From CAZIMM01 sp964540415 (GTDB lineage Bacteria; Bacillota; Clostridia; Oscillospirales; Acutalibacteraceae): a DNA stretch of 8,266 bases. Of this stretch, positions 1 through 7,098 are shown piece after piece (the stretch's first letter is position 1; each line of letters opens with the position of its first letter). The position numbers and the translations under genes are program-made. The stretch is taken from assembly GCA_964540415.1 (NCBI GenBank), contig CAZIMM010000093.1:1-8266 (forward strand), written 5' to 3'. The notes beneath the pieces were generated by a model, which was given only the letters and a program-made list of their open reading frames with translations, searched no databases and was not told the origin of the DNA.

Positions 1-1143
1 AGTATTCGGGGCGTGTCCCGCACGGTTGTGCAGGATACGCTTTCTTATGCAAAAAACCTCCGAGAGCTGAAGCCGAATTATGTTTTGCACGGAGACGATT
101 GGCGCACGGGTGTGCAGGCGAAAACAAGGCAGGAGGTTATTGACGTACTTGCCGAGTATGGCGGAGAGCTGATTGAAATTCCTTACACACAGGGGCTTTC
201 CGTTTCGGAACTCGAGCGCTGTGTGCGTCTGCTCAATTCAACTCCCGATGTTCGCCGTGCAAGGCTGCGCGAGATGCTTCGCCTCAAAAAATGCGTCCGG
301 GTTATTGAAGCGTCAAACGGCCTCTCCGGGCTGATTGTTGAGAACACCAGCGTTGAAGATGAAAAAACCGGAACCATCCGCGAATTCGACGCAATGTGGG
401 TCAGCAGTCTGTGTGATTCCACGTTCAAGGGAAAGCCGGATATTGAGCTTGTTGACCTGACCAGCCGCATCAACACAATCACCGAGATTATGGAGGTCAC
501 CACAAAACCGATTATTCTTGACGGCGACACGGGCGGCAGAGTTGAGCATTTTACATACAACGTGCGAACTCTCGAAAGACTAGGCGTTTCCGCAGTCATA
601 ATCGAGGACAAAACCGGACTCAAGCAGAATTCGCTGTTCGGCAACGAGGTCAGGCAGATTCTTGAGGAGCCCCACACCTTCGCCGCAAAAATCAGAGCCG
701 GCAAGCAAGCTCAGCTCACTCCCGATTTCATGATATTCGCAAGGCTTGAAAGTCTCATTGCGGGGCAGGGAATAAGTGATGCCCTGGAGCGTGCGAAAAT
801 TTATCTCGAACAGGGCGGAGCGGACGGCATAATGATTCACAGCCGCGCAAAGGACGGCGCGGAGATAATTGAATTCATGAAGGAATTCAGGAAATACGAC
901 AAAAACACGCCGGTTATTTTTGTCCCCACGTCTTACAATCAGTTTACCGAGGACGAGCTTTGCGAAATCGGCGGAAACATTGTCATTTACGCTAACCATC
1001 TTCTTCGCAGTGCTTATCCCGCAATGGTGAAAACCTGCAAGACAATTCTCAAAAACGGAAGGAGCAAGGAGGTTGACGACATCTGCCTGCCGATAAAAGA
1101 AGTTATCAGGCTGATTCCGTCGGAAACCGTACCGCATGGTTGA
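1..1143 (+). CDS. aepX: Phosphoenolpyruvate mutase with N-terminal cytidylyltransferase domain (5' partial)
   Basis: Isomerises phosphoenolpyruvate to phosphonopyruvate, the C-P bond-forming entry step of phosphonate biosynthesis, in the cytosol. The mutase signature EDKTGLKQNS is intact (bases 604-633), and the metal-binding DGD (bases 520-528, followed by TGG) and a WVSSL segment (from base 397) fit the isocitrate lyase/PEP mutase barrel. The first roughly 75 codons are not mutase: a segment with KPNYVLHGDDW followed by a GGELIEIPYT stretch resembles the end of a glycerol-3-phosphate cytidylyltransferase-like domain, an N-terminal fusion known in some PEP mutases. The frame is open to base 1 (S-I-R-G before the GTG at 13) and that sequence already fits the domain, so the GTG is not the start and the gene begins upstream. 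The HxGH-type nucleotide-binding motif expected at the N-terminus is therefore outside the window. The 3' end overlaps the next gene by 8 bases. Very confident for the mutase; good but not certain for the cytidylyltransferase part. Confidence 0.96.
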   Translation, partial: SIRGVSRTVVQDTLSYAKNLRELKPNYVLHGDDWRTGVQAKTRQEVIDVLAEYGGELIEIPYTQGLSVSELERCVRLLNSTPDVRRARLREMLRLKKCVRVIEASNGLSGLIVENTSVEDEKTGTIREFDAMWVSSLCDSTFKGKPDIELVDLTSRINTITEIMEVTTKPIILDGDTGGRVEHFTYNVRTLERLGVSAVIIEDKTGLKQNSLFGNEVRQILEEPHTFAAKIRAGKQAQLTPDFMIFARLESLIAGQGISDALERAKIYLEQGGADGIMIHSRAKDGAEIIEFMKEFRKYDKNTPVIFVPTSYNQFTEDELCEIGGNIVIYANHLLRSAYPAMVKTCKTILKNGRSKEVDDICLPIKEVIRLIPSETVPHG

Positions 1144-2245
1144 CACAAAAAGCTTCTTTTGCGCTCTTGTCAAAAGAAATCTTGACTTTTTCTGCGGCGT
1201 TCCGGATTCACTGCTCAAAAGCTTCTGCGCCTGCGTCACGGAAAACTGCGAAAAGAAAAACCACATCATCGCCGCAAACGAGGGCAACGCCGTCGGACTG
1301 TGCGCGGGGCATTACCTTGCAACCGGAAAGCCCGGTGTTGTTTATATGCAGAACAGCGGGTTGGGCAACGCTGTCAATCCGCTTGTTTCGATTGCGGACG
1401 GGGATGTTTATTCAATCCCGATGCTGCTGATTGTCGGCTGGCGCGGAGAGCCGGAAGTGAAGGACGAGCCCCAGCACAAAAAGCAGGGGAAGATCACAAC
1501 AGCTCTGCTTGAGACACTCGGTGTGGAATACGAAATACTTTCGGACGATTATGAGAATCAGCTCGACCGGTGCAGTGATTATCTGAAAAATTGCTCAAAG
1601 CCGTTTGCACTGGTTGTCAGAAAAAACACCTTTTCTCAGTTTCCCTTCACACCACGAAAAACGGACCTTACCCTCACACGCGAAGAGGCACTTTCCTGCC
1701 TGCTCGAAAGCATCGACAGCGACTCTCTTGTGGTTTCCACAACCGGAAAAACCTCGCGCGAGCTGTTCGAACTTAGGCAGGCGAGGGGAGAGAACCACGG
1801 CAGAGACTTCCTGACCGTCGGCGGAATGGGGCACACTGCCTCAATAGCCCTGGGGCTGGCGCTCGGCACGGACAAAAACGTCTGGTGCGTTGACGGAGAC
1901 GGTTCGTTCATAATGCACATGGGCGGCTTTGCCGTTGCGGCGGCGAACGCTCCAAAAAACTTTAAATACATTCTCAACAACAACGGCGCACACGAGTCCG
2001 TCGGCGGCCAGCCGACAGTCGGCTTTGAGGCGGACATCGAAAAAATTCTGCTCGGTTGCGGCTTCAAAACCGTCAGAACCGCCCTTTGTACGCGTGATAT
2101 TGCCGATGCTGTTAACAAAATGAAGGACGAGAGCCTTTGCGCTCTGGTGATAAAAACACGTTCCGGCTCAAGGGAAAACCTCGGCAGACCCACTCAGTCA
2201 CCCGCCGAGAACAAGGAACAGCTGAGAGAGGTGCTTTCAAAATGA
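1136..2245 (+). CDS. aepY: Phosphonopyruvate decarboxylase
   Basis: Thiamine-diphosphate-dependent decarboxylation of phosphonopyruvate to phosphonoacetaldehyde, the irreversible step that drives the PEP mutase reaction. At 369 residues it is close to the family's usual 370-390. The N-terminal pyrimidine-binding half contains GVPDSLL (about residues 21-27) and AANEGNAVG with the candidate catalytic Glu49, followed by the family-typical QNSGLGNAVNP. The C-terminal half has the ThDP/Mg motif: GDG at 254-256, then NNN at 281-283, followed by GAHESVGGQPT, which is characteristic of phosphonopyruvate decarboxylases (sulfopyruvate decarboxylases are the nearest relatives). The ATG lies inside the end of aepX (8-base overlap) without a clear Shine-Dalgarno sequence, so translational coupling is likely. 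It ends in an ATGA overlap with the next gene. The position directly after the mutase gene supports the phosphonate over the sulfonate assignment. Confidence 0.95.
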   Translation: MVDTKSFFCALVKRNLDFFCGVPDSLLKSFCACVTENCEKKNHIIAANEGNAVGLCAGHYLATGKPGVVYMQNSGLGNAVNPLVSIADGDVYSIPMLLIVGWRGEPEVKDEPQHKKQGKITTALLETLGVEYEILSDDYENQLDRCSDYLKNCSKPFALVVRKNTFSQFPFTPRKTDLTLTREEALSCLLESIDSDSLVVSTTGKTSRELFELRQARGENHGRDFLTVGGMGHTASIALGLALGTDKNVWCVDGDGSFIMHMGGFAVAAANAPKNFKYILNNNGAHESVGGQPTVGFEADIEKILLGCGFKTVRTALCTRDIADAVNKMKDESLCALVIKTRSGSRENLGRPTQSPAENKEQLREVLSK

Positions 2246-4077
2246 AGGCTGTTATTTTCAACTCCGGCATTGGCAAGCGCATGGGAAGTCTCACGGAGCA
2301 CTGCCACAAATCCATGGCTCGCCTGAACAGCGGAGAAACGATTTTTGAGCGTCAGATACGTCTTTTGAGTGAATGCGGAATCAAAGATTTTGTCGTCACC
2401 ATCGGTGCTCATGCACAGCAGCTTATTGACGCGGCAAAAAATCCTCAGTTTGCGGACTGCCGCTTCAGCTTTGTTGAAAATGCGAAATATGCTCAGACAA
2501 ACTATATCTATTCGATGTACCTTGCGCAAAAGGATATCATCGGTGATGATGTTATGCTTCTGCACGGCGACCTTGTTTTTGACAAGACACTCATTACCGA
2601 ATTGCTTTTTGACTCGAGAGATTCGCTCGGCTGTGTCAACCCGTCTAGACCTCTGCCGGACAAGGACTTCAAGGCGCGCGTTGTTGACGGAAAAATTCAT
2701 GAGGTGTCGGTCAACATTTTTTCTCCAGGCTGCGTTGCCTTCCAACCGCTTTATAAACTCTCGAGGGAGAACATGCTGCTGTGGCTTGCGGCGGTGAACG
2801 TGTTTGTTGAAAACGGGGAAACGGGCGTCTACGCTGAAAACGCGCTGAACGAAATTGCACCGGAGCTTGAAATCGAAGCGTTCTCGTATGAGAATTTTTA
2901 TGTTGACGAGGTTGACACTCCGGAGGATCTGGAGCGCGTATCCTCAGAAATCAGAATATTTGACTTTGCCGAGCAGGAAATCATTTCATGCCACAACACG
3001 GCGGAGGTTATTGCTGGAATCCTCAGGAAAAACGCGGCGAAAAAACCGATGCTTGTGTGCGGACGCTCTTTTGATTCGCAGCCGTCCGCGGGCAAAATTA
3101 CTGATGCTCTCGGTGAACACGTCAGGTTCAGCGACTTTTCCGCAAACCCGAAATATGAGGATGCGGTGAAGGCAACAGAAATATTCAAACGTGAGGGCTG
3201 TGATTTTCTTGTCAGCGTCGGCGGCGGCAGTGCTGTTGACACTGCAAAAAACATCAAGCTTTTCTGCGCGCTCGGTCAGGGAGATTATCTGGCGCAGCCC
3301 TTTGTCTTTTCACCCGTGAAGCATCTGTGTGTTCCCACAACAGCCGGCTCTGGCAGCGAGTCCACACGGTTTTCCGTGATGTACCGGGACGGAGAAAAGC
3401 AATCGCTGGCGCATGACACGATAATTCCGGAGTACGTTTTGCTTGACCCGTCCATGCTCGCAACTCTCCCGATTTATCAAAAGAAGTCAACTCTGATGGA
3501 CGCGCTCTGCCAGGCGATTGAATCGATGTGGTCTGTCAATTCGGTGCAGCTCAGCCGAGATTATGCTCAAAGAGCAATTGAGCTGCTGCACGGGAGCTAT
3601 AAGGGCTATTTTGCAGGGAACCCCGGTGCTGCGAAGGTGGTTCAGGAGGCTGCAAATCTTGCCGGAAAGGCGATAAACCTCACCCAGACAACCGCCGCGC
3701 ACGCAATGTGTTACAAGCTGACAACTCTTTTTGGCATCCCTCACGGACATGCCGTCGCGCTGTGCATGGACAAGCTCTGGCGCTTCATGCTTGAAAACAC
3801 CTCAGCGTGCTGTGACCCCCGCGGGGAGGAGTTCATCAAGGAAATCTTTGCAGACATCGACAGCCTGTTCACTCTCGACGACAAGCGCGGCAGTGAAGCG
3901 TTCAGCTTACTGATGCAGGAACTTGAGCTGGACATACATCCACAGGCAACTACGTCGGAGCTTGAAAACATGGTGAAATCCGTCAATGTTGACAGACTGC
4001 GCAACAATCCAGTTGCTTTGAGCACGGAGGATATCCACAACATCTATAAACAAATTGTAATTGTTAAGGAGGATTAA
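2242..4077 (+). CDS. Fusion: MobA-like nucleotidyltransferase (phosphonate cytidylyltransferase candidate) + phosphonoacetaldehyde reductase
   Basis: A 611-residue bifunctional protein. Residues 1 to about 235 are a nucleotidyltransferase of the sugar/choline-phosphate type: the phosphate loop NSGIGKRM (7-14) with K23, a metal-binding GD (D110), and the closing DEVDTPEDL (222-230). The NYIYSM stretch resembles LicC/PntC choline-phosphate or aminoethylphosphonate cytidylyltransferases. Residues about 240-611 are a group III (iron-type) alcohol dehydrogenase: GGGS (327-330) for NAD(P), TTAGSGSE (366-373), and metal-site positions D420, Q424, H487 and H501. The short-chain context and the MDALCQAIES motif fit phosphonoacetaldehyde reductases (PhpC/FomC type) that make 2-hydroxyethylphosphonate. 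The inferred job is to reduce phosphonoacetaldehyde and load the product onto CMP. The ATG at 2242 was chosen over an in-frame ATG at 2137: it gives a classic 4-base ATGA overlap, has GAGAGGTG upstream, and starts exactly at the conserved beta strand. The exact substrates are inference. Confidence 0.9.
   Translation: MKAVIFNSGIGKRMGSLTEHCHKSMARLNSGETIFERQIRLLSECGIKDFVVTIGAHAQQLIDAAKNPQFADCRFSFVENAKYAQTNYIYSMYLAQKDIIGDDVMLLHGDLVFDKTLITELLFDSRDSLGCVNPSRPLPDKDFKARVVDGKIHEVSVNIFSPGCVAFQPLYKLSRENMLLWLAAVNVFVENGETGVYAENALNEIAPELEIEAFSYENFYVDEVDTPEDLERVSSEIRIFDFAEQEIISCHNTAEVIAGILRKNAAKKPMLVCGRSFDSQPSAGKITDALGEHVRFSDFSANPKYEDAVKATEIFKREGCDFLVSVGGGSAVDTAKNIKLFCALGQGDYLAQPFVFSPVKHLCVPTTAGSGSESTRFSVMYRDGEKQSLAHDTIIPEYVLLDPSMLATLPIYQKKSTLMDALCQAIESMWSVNSVQLSRDYAQRAIELLHGSYKGYFAGNPGAAKVVQEAANLAGKAINLTQTTAAHAMCYKLTTLFGIPHGHAVALCMDKLWRFMLENTSACCDPRGEEFIKEIFADIDSLFTLDDKRGSEAFSLLMQELELDIHPQATTSELENMVKSVNVDRLRNNPVALSTEDIHNIYKQIVIVKED
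4066..4072 (+). promoter_or_regulatory. Strong ribosome binding site for the 93-aa membrane protein
   Basis: AAGGAGG, a perfect Shine-Dalgarno core, lies 8 bases before the ATG at 4081 and within the last codons of the preceding gene. It is the best such site in the operon, while aepY and the large fusion rely on overlaps. This suggests the small protein is translated independently and strongly. Confidence 0.85.
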
Positions 4078-4080
4078 CAA

Positions 4081-4362
4081 ATGCGCTACATTTCTTCGCT
4101 GGTTTTCTTCTTCCTCTGCTTCACGGTGATGCTCTGGACAAGCGCCCTGGCTTATGTCGACCCGTCGGCGATGACCTATGTTATTCAGGCGGTTGCGGCG
4201 GCTGTTATTGTGGGAGGTGCCGCAATCAGCTTCAATCTCAAACGCATAAAGAGAGCAATTCAAAAGAGAAAAGACAAGAAAAGCGGCAATGCTCCGGCAG
4301 CAGAAGAACAGCCCGCAGAGCAGACGGACAAAACCTTTGACAATGAATTCAAAGAGGACTGA
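4081..4362 (+). CDS. Small membrane protein with signal peptide and YVDPS motif
   Basis: A 93-residue protein of unknown biochemical function. Residues 1-24 look like a cleavable signal peptide (MRY, a hydrophobic core with FFFLCF, then SALA with predicted cleavage after Ala24). The mature protein would start YVDPSAMTYVIQ, followed by a membrane helix (about 34-50), a basic patch (KRIKRAIQKRKDKK) and a disordered acidic tail rich in Glu and Gln. The layout gives an N-terminus outside and a charged tail in the cytosol. Similar short proteins with a Y-[IV]-D-P-[GS] motif followed by one helix are, from memory, common beside surface-polysaccharide genes, but I cannot name the family with certainty. 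It starts 3 bases after the previous stop with a strong ribosome site and its end overlaps the next gene by 20 bases. It may be a partner or substrate of the downstream peptidase/insertase fusion; that is inference. Confidence 0.88.
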   Translation: MRYISSLVFFFLCFTVMLWTSALAYVDPSAMTYVIQAVAAAVIVGGAAISFNLKRIKRAIQKRKDKKSGNAPAAEEQPAEQTDKTFDNEFKED

Positions 4363-6934
4363 CGGAATTCAGCAAAGCAAAAAACACCGGGCGGCGCCTC
4401 CTGTCATTCTGGCGGCGGCGCTTGCGCTGTTTTTGAATTTTTTTGTGCTTGTCAACGCAAACGTTCCCAGTGCTTCAATGGAACCCGCAATTGCAAGCGG
4501 AGGAAATGTTCTTGCCTCACGCCTTGCCTTTTCGCGTTCATCTCCGCAGAGGGGAGATATTGTTGTTTTTCGGCACAGGAGCGTCAGCAGGCACAAGCTG
4601 ATAAAGAGGGTTATCGCAACGCAGGGCGAAACGGTTGAGCTTCGCGGCGGCACGGTAACTGTCAACGGAGAGGTGCTCCCGGAGCCGTATGTGATTTACC
4701 GCTCCATCGCGGATATGCCCGCGGTGACTGTGCCGGAGGGCTGCTGCTTTGTCATGGGAGACAACAGGCCGCAGTCAAACGATTCCTCGGTCTGGGATGA
4801 GCCGTTCGTCAGCTGCGACGATATAATTGCAAAAACCGTCTATGTATATAAAGGGGTGGGAGTTATGGGAGTTGTCACCGACATTATCGGCACGCCGCTC
4901 GGTTATCTGATGAAGTGGTGCTATGATTTCATCGGAAATTACGGAGCGGCGATAATCGTCTTTACACTTCTGACAAGGATAATCATGCTGCCCGTGTCGC
5001 TGATGGTGCAGAAGAATTCAATCAAAATGCTGCGTATGCGCCCGAAGCTCGACGCGCTGAGATTTTTGTACGCTGACGATAAGGACAGGTATCTTGACGA
5101 GCAAATCGCACTTTATAAAAAAGAAAAGTACCGCTCCTCCGCCGGCTTCCTGCCACTTGCGATTCAGCTTCTGATTATTTTCGGGCTGATCGGAGTTATG
5201 TACAATCCGCTCTCGCACATCCTTCATTTGCCCGTGGAGATAATCGCTCTGTTTACGGACAAGGCACGGGAAATCATCGGCGGCGACCTCGGCAATCAGG
5301 CGCAAATCAGAGTGATAGAGCTGCTCGGCACTCCCGAGCACGCATCCGAGTTTTATGCATTGGCGCAGGGGTCTGCGCTTGATGTCACCGGTGCAATCGC
5401 AAAAATCAAGAGCATGGATATGAGCTTTCTGGGCTTGAATCTTGCCGCGCGTCCATCGCTTTCGCAGCCGAGCATACTGCTGCTCATGCCGCTGCTTTCG
5501 GGACTCAGCTCGTTGCTGCTGTGCCTCGTGCAGAACAGAAAAAACGTTTTACAGTCCGAACAGGGCAAAATCAGCCAGTGGGGCATGACAATTTTCATGA
5601 TTGCCTTCTCCGTGTTCTTCACCTTCCTCGTCCCTGCAGGGATGGGAATCTATTGGGTGTGCGGAAATCTGTTCGGAATTCTCACAATTTACGCTGTCAA
5701 CGCCATTTATAACCCGAAAAAATTCATCGACTATAAATATCTTGACACCATGAAGGAGCTGACCCGCCGGGAAGAACAGAAAATAAAGCTCAATAAGCCG
5801 CGTGAAAAGCAGGATTACAAGCGCTTTTTCGAGAACACCGAAAAGGGCATGAAGCTGATGTTTTATTCGGAGCAGAGCGGATTTTATAAATACTTTCAAA
5901 ATATTATCGAAGCTCTTATGCGAGATTCAAATCTGACCGTTCACTATGTCACCGGAGATCCGGACGATGCGGTTTTTAAACTGAACAACCCGCGCATTGT
6001 GCCGTATTATATCGGTGAAAAAAGGCTTATACCGCTGATGATGCGTGTTGAAGCCGATATGGTTGTGATGACATTGCCGGACCTTGAGAAGTATCATATA
6101 AAGCGTTCAAAGGTCAAAAAAGAAACGGAATATGTTTATGTCGACCATGCCTGCGCGAGCCTCAATTTGACCTACAGAGCGGGTGCGTTTGACTATTTTG
6201 ACACGGTGTTTGCAGTCAGCCGCGGACAGGCAAGGGAAATCAGAGCCATGGAAAAGCTTCGCGGAAGCAAGAAAAAACGGATTATCGAATACGGCTACGG
6301 CTTGATCGACAATATGATTGCCGCTTACAAAGCAATGCCGCAGAAAGCCGAAAGCGAAATAAAAACAATACTCATTGCACCGTCGTGGCAGGAGGACAAC
6401 ATTCTTGACAGCTGCCTTGACGAAATGCTTGCAAACCTCATCGGCAAGGGCTACAAAATCGTTGTGCGTCCGCACCCGCAGTATGTCCGCAGATTCCCGA
6501 TGAACATGGAGGCAATTCTCAAAAAGTATTCACCGATGCAGGACGAAAACTTTGTGATTGAAACCGACTTTTCCTCAAACGTCACGGTTTACACGGCGGA
6601 TCTGGTAATCACGGATTGGTCGTCAATCGGTTTTGAGTTCAGCTTCACAACAGACAGACCTGCGCTGTTTGTCAATACAAAGATGAAGGTTGTCAACCCT
6701 GATTACGATAAAATTGACATCGTTCCGTTCACAATTGAGGCAAGGGAAAAGGTCGGCAAAGCAATTGAAAAGGATGAAATGGGGAACATTCTTGCAATTG
6801 TAACCGACTTGATTGAAAACCGCGACAGCTATTCCGAGCAGATTGTCAAGGTGAAAAACGAGCATTTCTATAACCTCGGCCACAGCGGTGAGGTGGGTGC
6901 GAAGTATATCATCGAAAGGCTCGGAAACCAATAA
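4343..6934 (+). CDS. Three-part fusion: signal peptidase I + YidC/Oxa1 insertase + CDP-glycerol glycerophosphotransferase-like domain
   Basis: One uninterrupted 863-residue frame. Part 1 (about 20-172) is signal peptidase I: anchor helix 20-38, nucleophile Ser45 in PSASMEP, general base Lys88 in LIKRVIA, and GDNRPQSNDS (139-148). The Ser-Lys dyad is intact. Part 2 (about 175-460) is YidC/Oxa1: GNYGAAIIVFTLLTR with the conserved groove Arg212, a charged cytosolic loop containing MRPKLDALR, GFLPLAIQ, a long external loop (about 291-376), and helices near 377-396, 413-431 and 437-456. Part 3 (about 500-863) resembles TagB/TagF transferases: DHA with His602, RPHP with His711, and TDWSS (757-761). 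It would transfer a phosphoalkyl unit from a CMP/CDP donor in the cytosol. The start is uncertain: 4343 was chosen as the nearest ATG to the preceding stop; ATG 4289 would add 18 residues inside the previous gene, and neither has a good ribosome site. The phosphonate context suggests a CMP-phosphonate donor (inference). Confidence 0.9.
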   Translation: MNSKRTDGIQQSKKHRAAPPVILAAALALFLNFFVLVNANVPSASMEPAIASGGNVLASRLAFSRSSPQRGDIVVFRHRSVSRHKLIKRVIATQGETVELRGGTVTVNGEVLPEPYVIYRSIADMPAVTVPEGCCFVMGDNRPQSNDSSVWDEPFVSCDDIIAKTVYVYKGVGVMGVVTDIIGTPLGYLMKWCYDFIGNYGAAIIVFTLLTRIIMLPVSLMVQKNSIKMLRMRPKLDALRFLYADDKDRYLDEQIALYKKEKYRSSAGFLPLAIQLLIIFGLIGVMYNPLSHILHLPVEIIALFTDKAREIIGGDLGNQAQIRVIELLGTPEHASEFYALAQGSALDVTGAIAKIKSMDMSFLGLNLAARPSLSQPSILLLMPLLSGLSSLLLCLVQNRKNVLQSEQGKISQWGMTIFMIAFSVFFTFLVPAGMGIYWVCGNLFGILTIYAVNAIYNPKKFIDYKYLDTMKELTRREEQKIKLNKPREKQDYKRFFENTEKGMKLMFYSEQSGFYKYFQNIIEALMRDSNLTVHYVTGDPDDAVFKLNNPRIVPYYIGEKRLIPLMMRVEADMVVMTLPDLEKYHIKRSKVKKETEYVYVDHACASLNLTYRAGAFDYFDTVFAVSRGQAREIRAMEKLRGSKKKRIIEYGYGLIDNMIAAYKAMPQKAESEIKTILIAPSWQEDNILDSCLDEMLANLIGKGYKIVVRPHPQYVRRFPMNMEAILKKYSPMQDENFVIETDFSSNVTVYTADLVITDWSSIGFEFSFTTDRPALFVNTKMKVVNPDYDKIDIVPFTIEAREKVGKAIEKDEMGNILAIVTDLIENRDSYSEQIVKVKNEHFYNLGHSGEVGAKYIIERLGNQ
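4851..4867 (+). promoter_or_regulatory. Possible internal ribosome site and start at the peptidase/YidC junction
   Basis: AAGGGGTGGG (4851-4860) precedes an in-frame ATG at 4865, 4 bases after that run. Translation from here would give a 689-residue YidC-transferase protein lacking the peptidase, starting MGVVTDIIGTPLG, a plausible YidC beginning. The purines also encode lysine and glycines in the fused frame, so the signal may be coincidental. Confidence 0.4.
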
Positions 6935-6956
6935 AACTAAGTGAAAACAAAAAAAT

Positions 6957-6992
6957 CACCGCAGCAGACAATCGCTTTTGTCCGCTGCGGTG
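6957..6992. terminator. Bidirectional rho-independent terminator between convergent genes
   Basis: Arms CACCGCAGCAGACAA (6957-6971) and TTGTCCGCTGCGGTG (6978-6992) pair over 15 positions with one mismatch around a 6-base loop. On the plus strand the stem is followed by TTTTGATTATT, 22 bases after the operon's last stop codon. On the minus strand it is followed by A and then seven T (bases 6949-6955 read in reverse), downstream of the aldolase gene. It can therefore stop transcription from both sides; the minus-strand T-tract is the stronger. Confidence 0.9.
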
Positions 6993-7098
6993 TTTTGATT
7001 ATTCTGCTTTGAAAACTGCCGTTATCGGCGGCATTAAAGAATACAGTGAACTTCACGGGTGAAAAGTATGAATCGGTCACAACCTGGCACAATGCGCT

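Noticed and set aside
13..15. GTG as the start of the PEP mutase gene
   Set aside because: The frame is open to base 1, and both the preceding residues and those after it fit the interior of a cytidylyltransferase domain, so the gene is cut by the window edge.
580..1287. Long minus-strand open frame of 235 codons across aepX and the start of aepY
   Set aside because: It is antisense to two well-supported genes, lacks recognisable motifs and a ribosome site, and its composition is that expected from the complementary strand of coding DNA.
1636..2193. 185-codon minus-strand open frame inside aepY
   Set aside because: It is a shadow of the ThDP-binding region; no homology or regulatory signal supports it.
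2137..2241. Upstream ATG giving a 35-residue extension of the nucleotidyltransferase-reductase
   Set aside because: The extra residues lie wholly inside aepY, are basic and low in structure, and the conserved fold starts at the ATG at 2242 with a proper overlap and ribosome site.
7017..7034. Small inverted repeat TGCCG / CGGCA
   Set aside because: Five pairs with no T-tract and no neighbouring signal is within chance expectation.
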